From positions 47,529,860 through 47,593,859 of the forward strand of contig OX393550.1 in NCBI GenBank assembly GCA_947650365.1: a stretch of DNA of 64,000 nt. The letters run 5' to 3'. Source of the stretch: Chamaelirium japonicum (Eukaryota > Streptophyta > Magnoliopsida > Liliales > Melanthiaceae). Each line of letters begins with the position of its first letter. Within the stretch, counting starts at the first letter, position 1. The notes below the pieces were generated by a model, which was not told the DNA's origin, ran no database searches, and saw only the letters and a program-made list of their open reading frames with translations. Positions 1 through 10,700 of the stretch are shown one piece after another. A program made the position numbers and the translations under genes.

Positions 1-329
1 CGAATATATGATTTACAAACCGCTCTTACAATATTTCTTCTCCGTCTAACTTCAACATCCAAAGGCCTCGGCCTTATATTGGGAGTTCCCTCCTTAGCGC
101 ATACAATAACCTTATATTGTAACTCTTTTGTTTTTGAATGATATCCCGTAGACGAGCTACGTATGCCAAACCCTCCCTCCCTTGCATATTTTGTATAAAA
201 ATCTTTTCCTTCTTCTATTGAGTCAAATATCATCCCTATTTTTGGTTTCAATTCTTCGTTAGTTTGCGGTATATACATTTCAGAATCTTCCATGTCTTCA
301 ATATTCAGAGATGTTTCGCTTTGTTCCAT
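1..329 (-). CDS. FAR1/FRS-family protein, N-terminal part (runs off the window edge)
   Basis: The minus strand is open from an ATG at 329 to the window edge, about 109 codons. The protein starts MEQSETSLNIEDMEDSEMYI. Next comes the hallmark start of a FAR1 DNA-binding domain (residues about 32-109): a GMIFDSIEEGKDFYTKYAR block, GFGIRSSSTG, and a cysteine in YKVIVCAKEG. FAR1/FRS proteins descend from Mutator-like transposases, and domesticated members act as nuclear transcription factors. In these proteins the zinc-chelating residues of the domain continue further on, which would lie beyond position 1. No frameshift or stop is seen in the visible part. Whether this is a domesticated FRS gene or a MULE transposase cannot be decided without the missing C-terminal part. 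The acidic N-terminus before the domain fits FRS proteins. Confidence 0.8.
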   Translation of the reverse strand, partial: MEQSETSLNIEDMEDSEMYIPQTNEELKPKIGMIFDSIEEGKDFYTKYAREGGFGIRSSSTGYHSKTKELQYKVIVCAKEGTPNIRPRPLDVEVRRRRNIVRAVCKSYI

Positions 330-1235
330 CGAAATCTAATTATTTGAGCAAAGTGTTAAATTGATAGAATTCGAATATAATAACTAATAAAACATAATAT
401 TAAGGTATGAGGTTAAATATAGGGTTAAATATTATGATAACTATTAAGTATAAATGTGATTTGGAAGAAAATTGAGACATTTTCGGCTTATTACTTTAAA
501 TAAGGAGGTATTTTGGTTCTTGTTTAAAAGTGAGGAGACATTTTTCATGTGATAATTCTATCATAATAAATATATGTAAATAAGTGTTGATTTCCACATA
601 TTTACAAAAAAAATTAATATTTTTAGTTTGGAAATTAAAAGCATCAGGTTTCTAAAGCATCTTAGCCACATATTGTTGATCAATTTTCTAAAAGTCATTT
701 CATAAATTTTGAATTTTGATAAATTAAATTGGTGGGTAAGTGAATTGTTATTTTCTCAATTCCCTGTTTGTATGTATTCCATGATTGAATGCCTTATTTA
801 ATAGATTTTTGAAAGGCTGAATGTATGTCTTATTTTCTCGATTCCCTGTTTGGATGTATTCCATCAATCAAAAGCCCAATAAATGTAAAACAACATCTAA
901 ACATTATGCAAAAGGATGTACAACCAAAGATTGAGGATTGCTTACATATCTGGAAGCAAGGTCAGTGGGAGCTTGATGCTGGCTTCCTTCCATGACTATA
1001 TGCCCTCTTTCTTCTCAGATCTTGAGTAAAAAAAATATATCAAGGTTTCAAGTTGGAAAACAAGAGTAATAGGGGAAAAAAGGAAAACAAAATAAAATAA
1101 TGCAGAGGGTTAGGGTGTAACCTGCTGCGATTTGGGGTTTCTCCAGCCCGGATGGGATTTGGAACTCAGATCATGAGGGGAACAAGAGTAAAGGGGAAAA
1201 AGGGGGAAAATAAAATAGGGTTGATGAACCTTCTT
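330..1235. other. AT-rich upstream region of the FAR1-like frame
   Basis: No coding sequence is recognised here. Two similar stretches, at about 747-788 and 832-872, share the words ATTCCCTGTTTG and TGTATTCCAT. They form a short direct repeat, possibly a MITE remnant. The region would contain the promoter or 5' UTR of the minus-strand FAR1-like gene. Confidence 0.4.
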
Positions 1236-1757
1236 CCAATGCTGCGATTTTGTTTTCCTTTCCGGGCTCTCGGCGGGAGGGATGCCACCCAAAGAGCTCA
1301 GATCTGAGAGGAATGCCACCCAAAGAGCCAATGCTGCGATTTTGTTTTCCTCTCCGGGCTCTCGGTGGGAGGGATCTGAGTGGGCGCTCGGCGAGAAGGA
1401 TCTGAGCAGGGTGAGAGAGGGATCTGAGCGGACGAGGAGTGATAGGCTGCTGCGGTCTCTTTTCCCTCTCCGGGCTCTCAGTGGGAGGGATCTGAGCTCT
1501 CGGTGGTGGGATCTGAACGGGGTGAGAGAGAGAGAGGGCGGCTTGGCGGTGGGATCTGAGCGGGCGGCTCGGCGAGAGGGATCTGAACGGGGTGAGAGAG
1601 AGAGAGGGCGGCTCGACGGTGGGATCTGAGCGGGCGGCTCGACGAGAGGGATCTGAGCTCTCGGCGGTGGGATCTCGGCGAGAGAGCTCTGGGTGAGCTC
1701 GGTGATAGAGAGAGAACTCAGATCTGAGAAAGAGAGGGAGAGCGCGCGCTCAGTTCT
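1236..1757. repeat. GA/GC-rich imperfect tandem repeats
   Basis: A segment starting CCAATGCTGCGATTTTG at 1236 recurs at 1328, a 92-bp spacing. After that the words GGGATCTGAGC, GGCTCGGCGAGA and GGGGTGAGAGAGAGAG recur irregularly to about 1757. The short frames over this stretch are by-products of the repeats. On the minus strand the region is CT-rich and could belong to the 5' leader of the FAR1-like gene, but nothing in the sequence proves this. Confidence 0.6.
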
Positions 1758-1882
1758 GCGATATGTACGGCGATTAGTTTTTTAATCCGCACCTCTCACT
1801 GGACTGTTCGATCAAAACCAATCGGACGGTCCGGGCATAACACCGCATCTATTATCACGCCGCACGTCGCAGCCTATCACTC

Positions 1883-1992
<110 letters not shown>

Positions 1993-1996
1993 CGTG

Positions 1997-2126
1997 CTAG
2001 GATGCGGCGTGCGGTGCGTGCGGCGTCGCACTGCAACCGTCTGATGCACCGCTGCGGTGCGTGCGATGCACGCAGCGGTACATCAGACGGCTGCGGTGCG
2101 ACGCCGGCACCGCACGCTGCATTTTA

Positions 2127-2127
<1 letters not shown>
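1997..2127. repeat. Imperfect inverted repeat with arms of about 60 bp
   Basis: The left arm (1997-2057) begins CTAGGATGCGGCGTGCGGTG. The reverse complement of the right arm (2069-2127) begins CTAAAATGCAGCGTGCGGTG. Both continue through a GGCGTCGCAC block and CCGTCTGATG to ACCGCTGCG. The loop is about 11-13 nt. The arms are flanked on both sides by long (AT)n blocks, which are themselves self-complementary. It resembles the core of a foldback or MITE-type element; no target duplication was identified. Confidence 0.75.

Positions 2128-2220
<93 letters not shown>
2128..2220. repeat. (AT)n microsatellite, right block
   Basis: About 93 bp of AT dinucleotides mirror the left block across the GC-rich inverted repeat. 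Confidence 0.97.
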
Positions 2221-2223
<3 letters not shown>

Positions 2224-2279
2224 TTTTAGACTAATTGTGCTATTTTTTTAATTTAATAATATATTTTTTTATTTTGACA

Positions 2280-2440
2280 AAAGGGGGAGGATTGTTGGAT
2301 ATTTCCTAAATAAAATGGGCTTTAAGTCTTTTAAACTTGTTTGGACTATGCTAACTTTTAAGCCTTATATCTTTTAATCTATTATGTCTTTTAACTAGCA
2401 CATTTGACGACATCTTTTAAAAAGCAGCCCTCAAATTTAG
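2280..2440 (+). mobile_element. Possible copia-type PPT and LTR start (fragment)
   Basis: A polypurine tract, AAAGGGGGAGGATTG, is followed by TGTTGGATATTTCC. This is the usual arrangement of polypurine tract and 3' LTR start in plant Ty1-copia elements. No internal coding region or second LTR is visible, so this is at best a fragment. Its right boundary is not defined. Confidence 0.35.
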
Positions 2441-2482
2441 CCCATATTGTTGTTGGTGGTGGTGGTGTGCGTGCGTGTGTGT

Positions 2483-2515
2483 GGGGGGGGGGGGGGGGGG
2501 GGGGGATGGGGGGGG
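2483..2515. repeat. Poly(G) tract
   Basis: A run of 23 G is followed by AT and a further 8 G. Homopolymers of this length are error-prone in sequencing, so the exact length is doubtful. Confidence 0.9.
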
Positions 2516-3073
2516 ATTATTTATAAGGAAAAACTTGAGAATGTTACTATTCACAATAGCAAGTGACCATGCGATGTGGTGTGAAGAATCACGACGCACA
2601 AGCGTGTGCTAGGGCAATTGTGCTTTAAGTGCACTTTTAGAGGCACACTTAGCATGTGCACATGTTGCTAGGGCTTGGGGCCTTTTCTTTTTTCCAAACC
2701 GGACTAACCTATTGTACCGTGATGGGCTTAAAGGTGGGTTGGGCCTTACTGCAGTACCGGTCTAGACTGAACTGACACAATAGTTCGGATTGGTTGGTTA
2801 CAAGTGAATGCATGGACTAAGGGGAGTAATTTAGTGGGCCAGAGGGTGCCTGTCACACCTCTTGATGTTGATAAAAAGGCCATGCCTCTCCCCTCATTTT
2901 GCACACTGAAATCCAAATAGATGAAGAGTTCCCTCCCGAGACTTTTAGAGCCTTGATATGATTTAGTCCGTCAGTAGAATGTTCTAGGTTGAGTTAGAAA
3001 GTGCACGCTCAATCTCGGTGATGATCAAAGGGGCTCGTTGTATCCTTAAAGGCAATTTGTCGTTTACCTTGTT

Positions 3074-3377
3074 TGTAACATCCGCCCCAAACACACAAGA
3101 TATTATCCTCTTTGCCCGTGCTTGCACGAGGACTTCCAGGGAGGTCACCAATTCTAGTACTACTCTCGCCCAAGCACGCCTAACTACAAAGTTCTTATGG
3201 GATCCGTAACGGTGCACGGTTTTAAAATGCGTCTTTTATGTTTGTGAGAGAAAATTTTATAAGTAGCTCATGATCTCCTTCTCTCCAAGCGATATAAGAC
3301 TAACTCGTGGCGTTGTACACCTCACCTCATCCATCTTTGCATCACAACCTCAGGAGTCTTGGCTCTTGGTCGTCACA
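3074..3377 (-). repeat. Cassandra 1, 3' LTR
   Basis: 304-bp LTR that begins TGTAACATCCGCCCC on the plus strand and ends GGTCGTCACA. It carries the degenerate 5S-like segment. Confidence 0.88.
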
Positions 3378-3459
3378 ATCCATCCCCCTTAAGGGCTACA
3401 CGTCCACTTGTAGGGTTAGACACCCCCTAGTGCGAGGAGAACCGGCTTTGATGCCATTT

Positions 3460-3779
3460 TGTAATATCCGCCCCAAACACACAAGATATTGTCCACTTTG
3501 CCTATGCTTGCACGAGGACTTCTTAGGGAGGTCACTCATCCTAGTACTACTCTCGCTCAAGCAAGCTTAACTATGGAGTTCTTATGGGATTTGTAGTGGT
3601 GCACAGTTTTAAAACACGTCTTCTATATTTGAGAGAGAATATAAGTAGCTCTGGATCTCCTTCTCTCCAGAAGATGTGGGGCTAACTCGTGGCCTTGTAT
3701 ACCTCACCTTGCCTCATTTATCTTGGTATCACAGTCTCAAGAGTCTTTGTCTTTTAGTTCTTGGATCTTGGTTGTCTTA
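3460..3779 (-). repeat. Cassandra 1, 5' LTR
   Basis: 320-bp LTR beginning TGTAATATCCGCCCC on the plus strand. Its far end, GGTTGTCTTA, has lost the canonical CACA ending. The TTGTT target duplication follows directly. Confidence 0.88.
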
Positions 3780-3784
3780 TTGTT

Positions 3785-4592
3785 GCACTCACGATTTTTG
3801 ATCGGAGTGAGAGAAATATATCTACAGACAATGATTTAACCATACCTTGAAGTCTTTTTGATCTATAGTCCCTGCTCTTAACTTTCCAACAAGTTGCTAT
3901 GGCGATTGGGAACGGGTGACCGAGAAGAGGGAGGAGTAGGTGGAAGATGGAAGGGTATTTTGCAAAAAAACAAAATTTATTGGGGTAGGAAGAGAGAACT
4001 GTGTGGTGTCGGTAAAATTTCCCTACTCATTACTCTAACAAACCAACCTCTAATATGGGTGATATACCACTCACATTACTAAGGACAATCCTAATTAAAA
4101 AATAAAATATCCAGTTTGCTCCTAATGTGGACTAGGTCTATGAATGATGGCAACTTAGGCCCGGCACCGCCTCTGCCAATTGCGTACGGAGTGCAACATG
4201 CCTCCACAGGTCTTGCCCGCTGTTAAGGTTCCTGTGCAATCCACCGCTAGAGTGATGTCGACGGTCTTCCTCCTCCCTCCTATACTTAGTTGTTTCAGGC
4301 CGAGTCCCTCAACGATGACTGAATGGGCTATAGATGCACCTGGCCTTCAATGGCTGAATGCACGGTAGAGGGGCCTGACCTGAAATGACCAAGTGTAGGA
4401 GGAGGAGGCGGCGGCGGTAGCAGTGGCGGTTGGTTGGATGGGAACGACAACGGTGGACGTGCAACTATTCATATGAGTCCGACGATGGTTGTGGCGGTAA
4501 CGACTTCCACGTACATCGGGTAGGAAGTGAGAGGAGAAGGGTGTGTGCCCCTTTATGAAAGGGCATGTCTCAGTGACCTTAGATTGCTATTA
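3785..4592. other. Unassigned intergenic sequence
   Basis: No gene, RNA or element with clear ends was recognised. A short GGAGGAGGAGGCGGCGGCGG stretch occurs near 4399. The short open frames lack any recognisable motif. Confidence 0.4.
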
Positions 4593-4954
4593 CATCATCT
4601 CCAATGGACTCCTAGAGTTCATACCTATTCTAGGGAGCTATATGGGCCTTTCAACAAAATAAAGAGCCACTTTTTGAAACCTTCTCCAATGGACTCCTCA
4701 AGCCATTCAACTTTTAAAATTTTAGAATTCATTATTAATTTTTAAAATTTTTAAAAGGCCATGTTATACTGTGCAACGTTAACCACCTAGTGGAGCCATC
4801 AATAGCAAATAGGCTCCGCGCGCCAGAAGTGGTAAGCGAAGTAGCGAACCGCTTAATTAGGGAAGCATGTAGGAGTCGGTTGGAGCCACTTTTTTCTCTG
4901 CTCGCTTGCCACTTCCGGTGACGGAGCGGAAGCGGCTGTCCGCTAGAGATGCTC
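4593..4954. mobile_element. MITE-like element in the BAG7 upstream region
   Basis: The left end CATCATCTCCAATGGAC and the reverse complement of the right end, GAGCATCTCTAGCGGAC, match imperfectly as terminal inverted repeats. TTA lies at both borders, as for Tourist/PIF-Harbinger MITEs, which make 3-bp duplications. The interior is AT-rich on the left and GC-rich on the right and has no coding capacity. It ends about 200 bp before the BAG7 start codon, so it may lie in the promoter or 5' UTR. Family assignment is tentative. Confidence 0.45.
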
Positions 4955-5152
4955 TTAGAAAGTGGGGGTGCCTCAGTAATATGAGTAGTCGAATAGCTCA
5001 CCTCTCTAATATTCCATATTCCCATTCTACCCCTCACCACCTCTCTCTCTCCGTTCCGCCATTGCTCATTGCACCTTCAAAAGGATCCCACTAGCTTTTC
5101 TGCCCCCTTTGCCCTTACATTTCCTCCACTCAAAACCCTAGCCTGCCCGTCA

Positions 5153-5860
5153 ATGGGAGGATTCAAGAGATTCGAGCTACTGGATCCCTCCTCCTGCTAC
5201 TCTCTCTTCCACAATGAGACCTCCATCTGCAAGCCTCGGACCCCGCTCCTCTCTCCCCTCGAGGCAGTGGAGCTGCAGCTAGGGTTTGCTCTTGACGTCC
5301 TAAACCCTAGATCGCACCCCCTGGATCTACCCTTCCAATGCCTCCTCCCTCACCCTCCTCTCTCGCCGCTCGATTTCTTCCAGAGCGCCGCCGATCTGAT
5401 CCAGATCGAGGCGTTGCTCTCCGCTGCCGTGTCCCCGAGACTACTCCGGAGGTCCCAGGCGGAGCTCCGTCTCCGGAGCCTCGGCGACCGGATCGCCGCC
5501 CTCGAGCTCCAGGGGATGCGCTGCCCCGGGATCAGCGCGCGGCCCGCGCGGGGCCGCGAGTACAAGTGGACGGCAGAGATCAAGTGGCCGAGGGCCGATG
5601 GTTCCGACCGGAGGTATACGTGGACGGCGGAGGCTAGAGGTAGGGCGGATAGGAGCTTCAAGACGACGGCGGAGTTCAAAGGGAAGGGGAAAGACGCTCC
5701 GGTGTCCCGAAAGTACACGTTCCAGGCGTCCACGTCTCCCGCCGGGGGCAAGGGCGATGCAGTGGGAGAAGGAAGAAAGAGTCAGAAGGAAGCAGGGGCA
5801 GCCACGGGGGTGGTGGAGATCAAAGAACAGGCTAATCAGGAGGCCCTTACCATAAAGAAG
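5153..5860 (+). CDS. BAG7: BAG7-like exon 1
   Basis: 708 bp, residues 1-236, beginning at the ATG in CAATGGGAGG. It ends ATAAAGAAG before the donor GTATGTG at 5861. The exon is GC-rich and encodes the N-terminal region, two YKWTAE / YTWTAE-like repeats (about residues 142 and 158), and a basic linker ending VVEIKEQANQEALTIKK. It joins exon 2 without changing frame. Confidence 0.92.
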
Positions 5861-7534
5861 GTATGTGTTTAATTAATTATAGGATTAGCGCTCTTTTGAT
5901 CTGGTTTAGCTGATGAGATTATCAAGGACTTAACAGTGATTGTTAGTTTTCAGTGTATCTTAATAATTTTAGTATGGCAATGGGCCCGAATCCGGCGCAG
6001 GCCTGATCAAGCCCGACCCCTTTAGACATTGTGGCTAGGCCTTATATCTGGCCTGAAATCGAAATGGGTCAGGCCCATGCTTGTATAGATCCGGTTCGAA
6101 CATGGCCCATATCGAGGAATATACCTTTTCATAATACCTTGCGAATGGCCAAATTTTGAGGTCTAGACTTTTGTCTTAGAAAAGCTTGTGTCATGTCCCA
6201 AAATTCAAATAGAGCTTTCTATTTGAATATAAAACTTGGTACACACTTTTCATACACTGGGAATGGAATAAAGCTTTCTATTATTCAAATATAAACTTTT
6301 ACATTTCTTTCTTGACAAAAAGAAAATACATATACGATTTCATCTCCAATGTTTTTTCATGTTCATGCCTCGCCTTCTGGATCCAGATAGGGTACATAGA
6401 TAGGATCTTCAACCTCTAAAGAATTCTGCTCTTCTGCTTCAGTCTCTGGGCCTAAAGGGTTAGGGTCTGCAATATAATTTCTTTCTCGACAAAAAGAAAA
6501 TACATATACTATTTCATCTCCAATGTTTTTTCATGTTCAAGCCTCGCCTTCTGGATCCAGATAGGGTACATAGATAGGGTCTTCGACCTCTACATACTTC
6601 TGCCCTTCTGCTTCAGTCTTTAGGCCTAAAGGGTTAGGGTCCGCAATATAATTATTTGTAGAGGGTAGGGATGGCAATGGTGCAGTTTCGGTACTGTTTT
6701 GGTTTACCGCAACATCGAACCGGCACATCGAAATCACATTGCACCACGACAGTGTATCATTATGTAAAACCAAAAACACACTGCACTGCGACGATGTTGT
6801 ATTTTGACAAACTAAAACAGTACCATGTGGTGCTGTTTACCGTGGTTCTCGGTTTTAAATCGCACCACTACCACCCATAGTAGAGGAGCGAGCCTCGAAT
6901 ATTTATACTGGTTCAGTAGGTTCATTAAGGGCATGATATTCAGCTTAAAAGATATACTATAGAAACATACTATTCACCAACAGTTCCTATCGATATTGCA
7001 AATGAGGAATTATTGACCAACCGAAAATCTTTTGGCCTCAGTCGGGACAAAATATCACATCCAGAGTCATTTTGCTTTCAATCAGGCTAGCTTAATACCC
7101 ATGTACTTTCATCCGCAGCCAGGCTAGCCCCACACCCTAGGTCCTTTTGGCGTAGCCGGATTAGTCCCATAGCGAGGTACTTTCGACCAAAGTCAAGGCT
7201 ACCCCCACACCCCCAATCGGTCAAGTTTTTCACATTCTCAAGCAATAATTGCTTATGACACATTGGAATATTAACTATTCTAGTAACAAACATTTAACAA
7301 AATTACTTTGGGTCAACACGCCTACCTGTGTCTGTGTGGTGGAGTGGCGATGCGAATCCCGAGGTAATATTTATTAGAAACTCCATAGAACAAATTAGGG
7401 TTTATATGTATTGCCGATATTTATGTACTCTATTTTTATTTCAAATTCACCACAAGATTGTAGGTTGCTTTGCCACGACTCATGAGTATGTGGCCGCAAA
7501 CGGAACTTGATTCCGAGTCCGTTTGGCAAAGAGG

Positions 7535-7621
<87 letters not shown>

Positions 7622-7649
7622 GACGAGGAGGACGAGGAGGAGTAACCCT

Positions 7650-7717
<68 letters not shown>

Positions 7718-10700
7718 CGTACCTGACGCGACGACATCATGAGGGGTGTCGAGATTTAACCCGAAATAGTTCGGCTGATCACAGCCGTTCGTTGCACACA
7801 AATAAAATACTGAGTGACGCTGTGATGGAAGCCACATCAATCGGTTGATTCGGGACACTGTTTGGGACACTGTTCGGGATAAACGCTCGTAGCCAATCAT
7901 GTCCGGATCGTGTCCGGTTCGGGTATTGGTTGATAAAAACTCTGGACACTTCGATGCCGTGTCCGACACGTGTTCGGACCATGCTCGTGTCCAACACCAA
8001 CACGAGGACCTCTGTAGGGTGTCCGTTCTTCAGAGTATGTGATTAATGAACCTATTGAGCTAGTGGAAATATTTGAGGCTCATCCCCCTACAGATGACTA
8101 TGCTGCATACCCTATCCCTTTAGGTCCAAAAGCTGGAGTAGAAAGGGAGAATTCTGTAGAGGCCGAAGATACTATCTATGAACCCTATATAGAGCCAGAA
8201 GGCGAGATAGGTCCATCAAGAAGCATTTGAGATGAAATCTTATATGTAGTTTCTTTTTGTTGAGAAAGAAATGTAACAATTTATAGTTGAATAATAGAAA
8301 GCTATATTCCATTCTTTGTTAAGAAATTGTGTACCAAGTTTTACACTTCACACCACAGGGTTTTGTGGTTTGACTAACCATAGAATTTTGTGGTGTAACA
8401 GCTTCAATTCTTATTCTAGTTGAGTTTGGGAGAAGATTCTATGTATTTGGGTCAAAAGGTATGTTCGATAGATCCTATATTTATCTTAGCTTGAGAAGTC
8501 CTTTTCTGATAAAGAAATCCTGTATTAGGTTTCTTATGCTGGACTTAAATATGGATCCACATAGGGTGAGATAATAAGCTCAATTGACATGCTTGAACTG
8601 TGTCAATGAAATTTTGTTGTTTGCCAGTCAAGATATGACGTGCCAGTATGTCATCTCAGTGTCAGCTAGTTTATTTGTTTGTATTGCAGAACCTCATCCA
8701 GAAAGAAAAAAAATCTGATTCTTATTGTTTCTCGAGTTTTAGGAAAGATGCCAATGCCATTTTGTCAGTGTGGAGGGTCTTGAAATCAATGGCTAACAAT
8801 TAAATGCCAGGTGTTTCTGATGTGGTATTCTTTTGTGGTTGTGTTATGACTTGTGAGTCTTGTGACATGAGCCAATGTACTGTAACTAATGACCATTGAT
8901 ACATGACACGAGGGAGGATTGGAGGAAATCCTTCACTAAAATTACCAATTTTCTGACATGGACAGATGAACTGCAATCATGAAGTATGATAGTATGAAAA
9001 AAAAAACTAAAATCCTCTCCTGTGGTTTTAAATTGTCAGATAGCTTTCTGTGTAACATATTATAGAAGCAATTCTAGTGCAGGATTACTACAAAGATGTT
9101 TGACGGTCAAGTACGGACACTCAATGATCATGAAGAGGGCCTTGGGTGGAGGCTTGTACAGATTAGCCGGGAGGGCGGCGGCACGTGCATGGTGTTTGGT
9201 GAAAAGCAAGGGTGCAGGTGGAGCACCCTCAGGGGCGAAGATGATCAGGAGGTGGGTTCCAGTGGCCAAGTCGAAAGATTTGGGCAATCACCAAACTCGT
9301 TGATTGGGCTCCCGGTTTGGGGGCAAAGATGGCGATGGCGATCAGGCGATTGATTCACGGTGCAAAGATAAGAGGTTCGTGTTCAAGAGGATGCTCATGT
9401 CTTGTTATGAAGCAAAGCTGAAGATTGTTGAAGATATAGCTCCAACCAAGGCGCATACAACTCCAAGGTCCGTGCGCGAAGAAATGGCGGAAGACAAAAC
9501 GTCTGAAGGTAAGAAGGCTCGGCCAGGTACGGTCATGCGCACGACTTCTCTAGGTCGTGCGCACGACTGGCATCGGCACTTTTTTCGATGAGTAAACGAG
9601 GTCGAGTCGTGTGCATGACTTCTCCAGGTCGTGTGCACAACTCCTTCAGGTCTTGCGCATGACAGGTTACTGCAGCACGCGGTTGACGCGGTTTGGTTTG
9701 CGTTTTCTCGTGGGTTTCCTTCTACAAGTCTTGCACAAATGTATGGCTATATAAGGACAGGTCTAGGACGAACCTAGGTATGAAGAGAAGCCATAAGAGA
9801 AGTCAATCGTCATCAAGGGAGAGAGAGCCATCCAAGGTAGCTTGCGGGTTTCAGTTTGATTTCTTCTTTCTCCGGGTTTGAAGGTTGTAGGATCTATCTC
9901 TTGTGGGGGTATTCTCTTTGTGGGTATTGGGAGGGATTGGTGAGAGGCAAGATCTTGTACTCGTGTTATCTCCTCAATAGTGAATCATTGATCGTCGTTC
10001 TCTTATATCTTGTGTGATTTGCTTTGTGTTTGTGCTTGTTCCTCTTCTCGGTGGTGGTGAGTCATCGTTTTCTCTGTGGAAGCTCCTTGCACGTCGGTGC
10101 TCCCTCGCTTCTTCCGCTACACGAGGGCTTTGGATTGCAACAAAAAAAATCTAATTCTTATTGTTTCTCGAGTTTTAGGAAAGGTGACAATGCCATTTTG
10201 CCAGTGTGGTGGGTCTTGAAATCAATGCCTAACAATTAAATGCCAGATTGCCAGGTATTTCTGATGTGGTATTCTTTTGTGGTTGTGTTGTGACTTGTGA
10301 GTCTTGTGACATGAGCCAACATATTGTAACTAATGACCATTGATACATGACATGAGGGAGGATTGGAGGAAATCCTTCACTAAAATTAACAATTTTCTGA
10401 CATGGACAGATGAACTGCAATCATGAACTATGATAGGATGAAAAGAAAAAAAAAAAAATCCTCTGCTGTGGTTTAAATTGTCAGATAGCATTCTGTGTAA
10501 CATATTGTAGAAGCAATTCAAGTGTAGGATTACTACAAAGAAGTATGCATATATAGGTCAACTTTGCTACAGATTTAAAACATATTCTGTTCCTTTTTAT
10601 TTTCTTTTACTTTCTAGGCTGTTGCCAAGAGAGCTCTTCACCATAGCAATGGTAAAAGGAAGGAACTGTCACCTCAAGATGCTGCCTCGATAATCCAGCT

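Larger units (their letters stand above)
3074..3779 (-). mobile_element. Cassandra element 1 (TRIM with 5S-like LTRs), complete
   Basis: Two direct repeats, 3074-3377 and 3460-3779, flank an 82-bp internal part. On the minus strand the LTR ends in TGTTACA or TATTACA. Each LTR holds a 5S-rRNA-like stretch (about 3131-3205 and 3517-3590) with the C-box relative AGTACTAGGATG. Next to the 5' LTR, on the minus strand at 3456-3441, is a primer binding site TGGCATCAAAGCCGG, a variant of the initiator-Met-tRNA type TGGTATCAGAGCC. The polypurine tract (AAGGGGGATGG on the minus strand) lies at about 3378-3390. The five bases TTGTT flank both ends (3069-3073 and 3780-3784), a target duplication. Cassandra elements encode no protein and must be mobilised by other elements. 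The two LTRs have diverged clearly, so the insertion is old. Confidence 0.92.
6190..7330 (-). mobile_element. Degenerate gypsy-type LTR fragment (minus), interrupted by a hAT MITE
   Basis: Read on the minus strand, this matches in order the plus-strand fragment at 8040-8400: the short frame ending EGEA or EGE, then an AGAAAGAAATGTAA word, AATAATAGAAAGCT, and TGTGTACCAAGTTTTA. A block of about 174 bp is tandemly duplicated (6316-6489 and 6490-about 6655). The hAT MITE at 6666-6879 sits inside. Similarity to LTRs ending near 37466 and 62390 supports the LTR identity. The left boundary and the right end (6888-7330) are uncertain. Confidence 0.5.

Noticed and set aside
5350..5751. 133-codon minus-strand frame
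   Set aside because: Antisense shadow of BAG7-like exon 1, which has clear homology on the plus strand.
7470..7969. Frames of alternating RE or SL residues
   Set aside because: Translations of (GA)n microsatellites.
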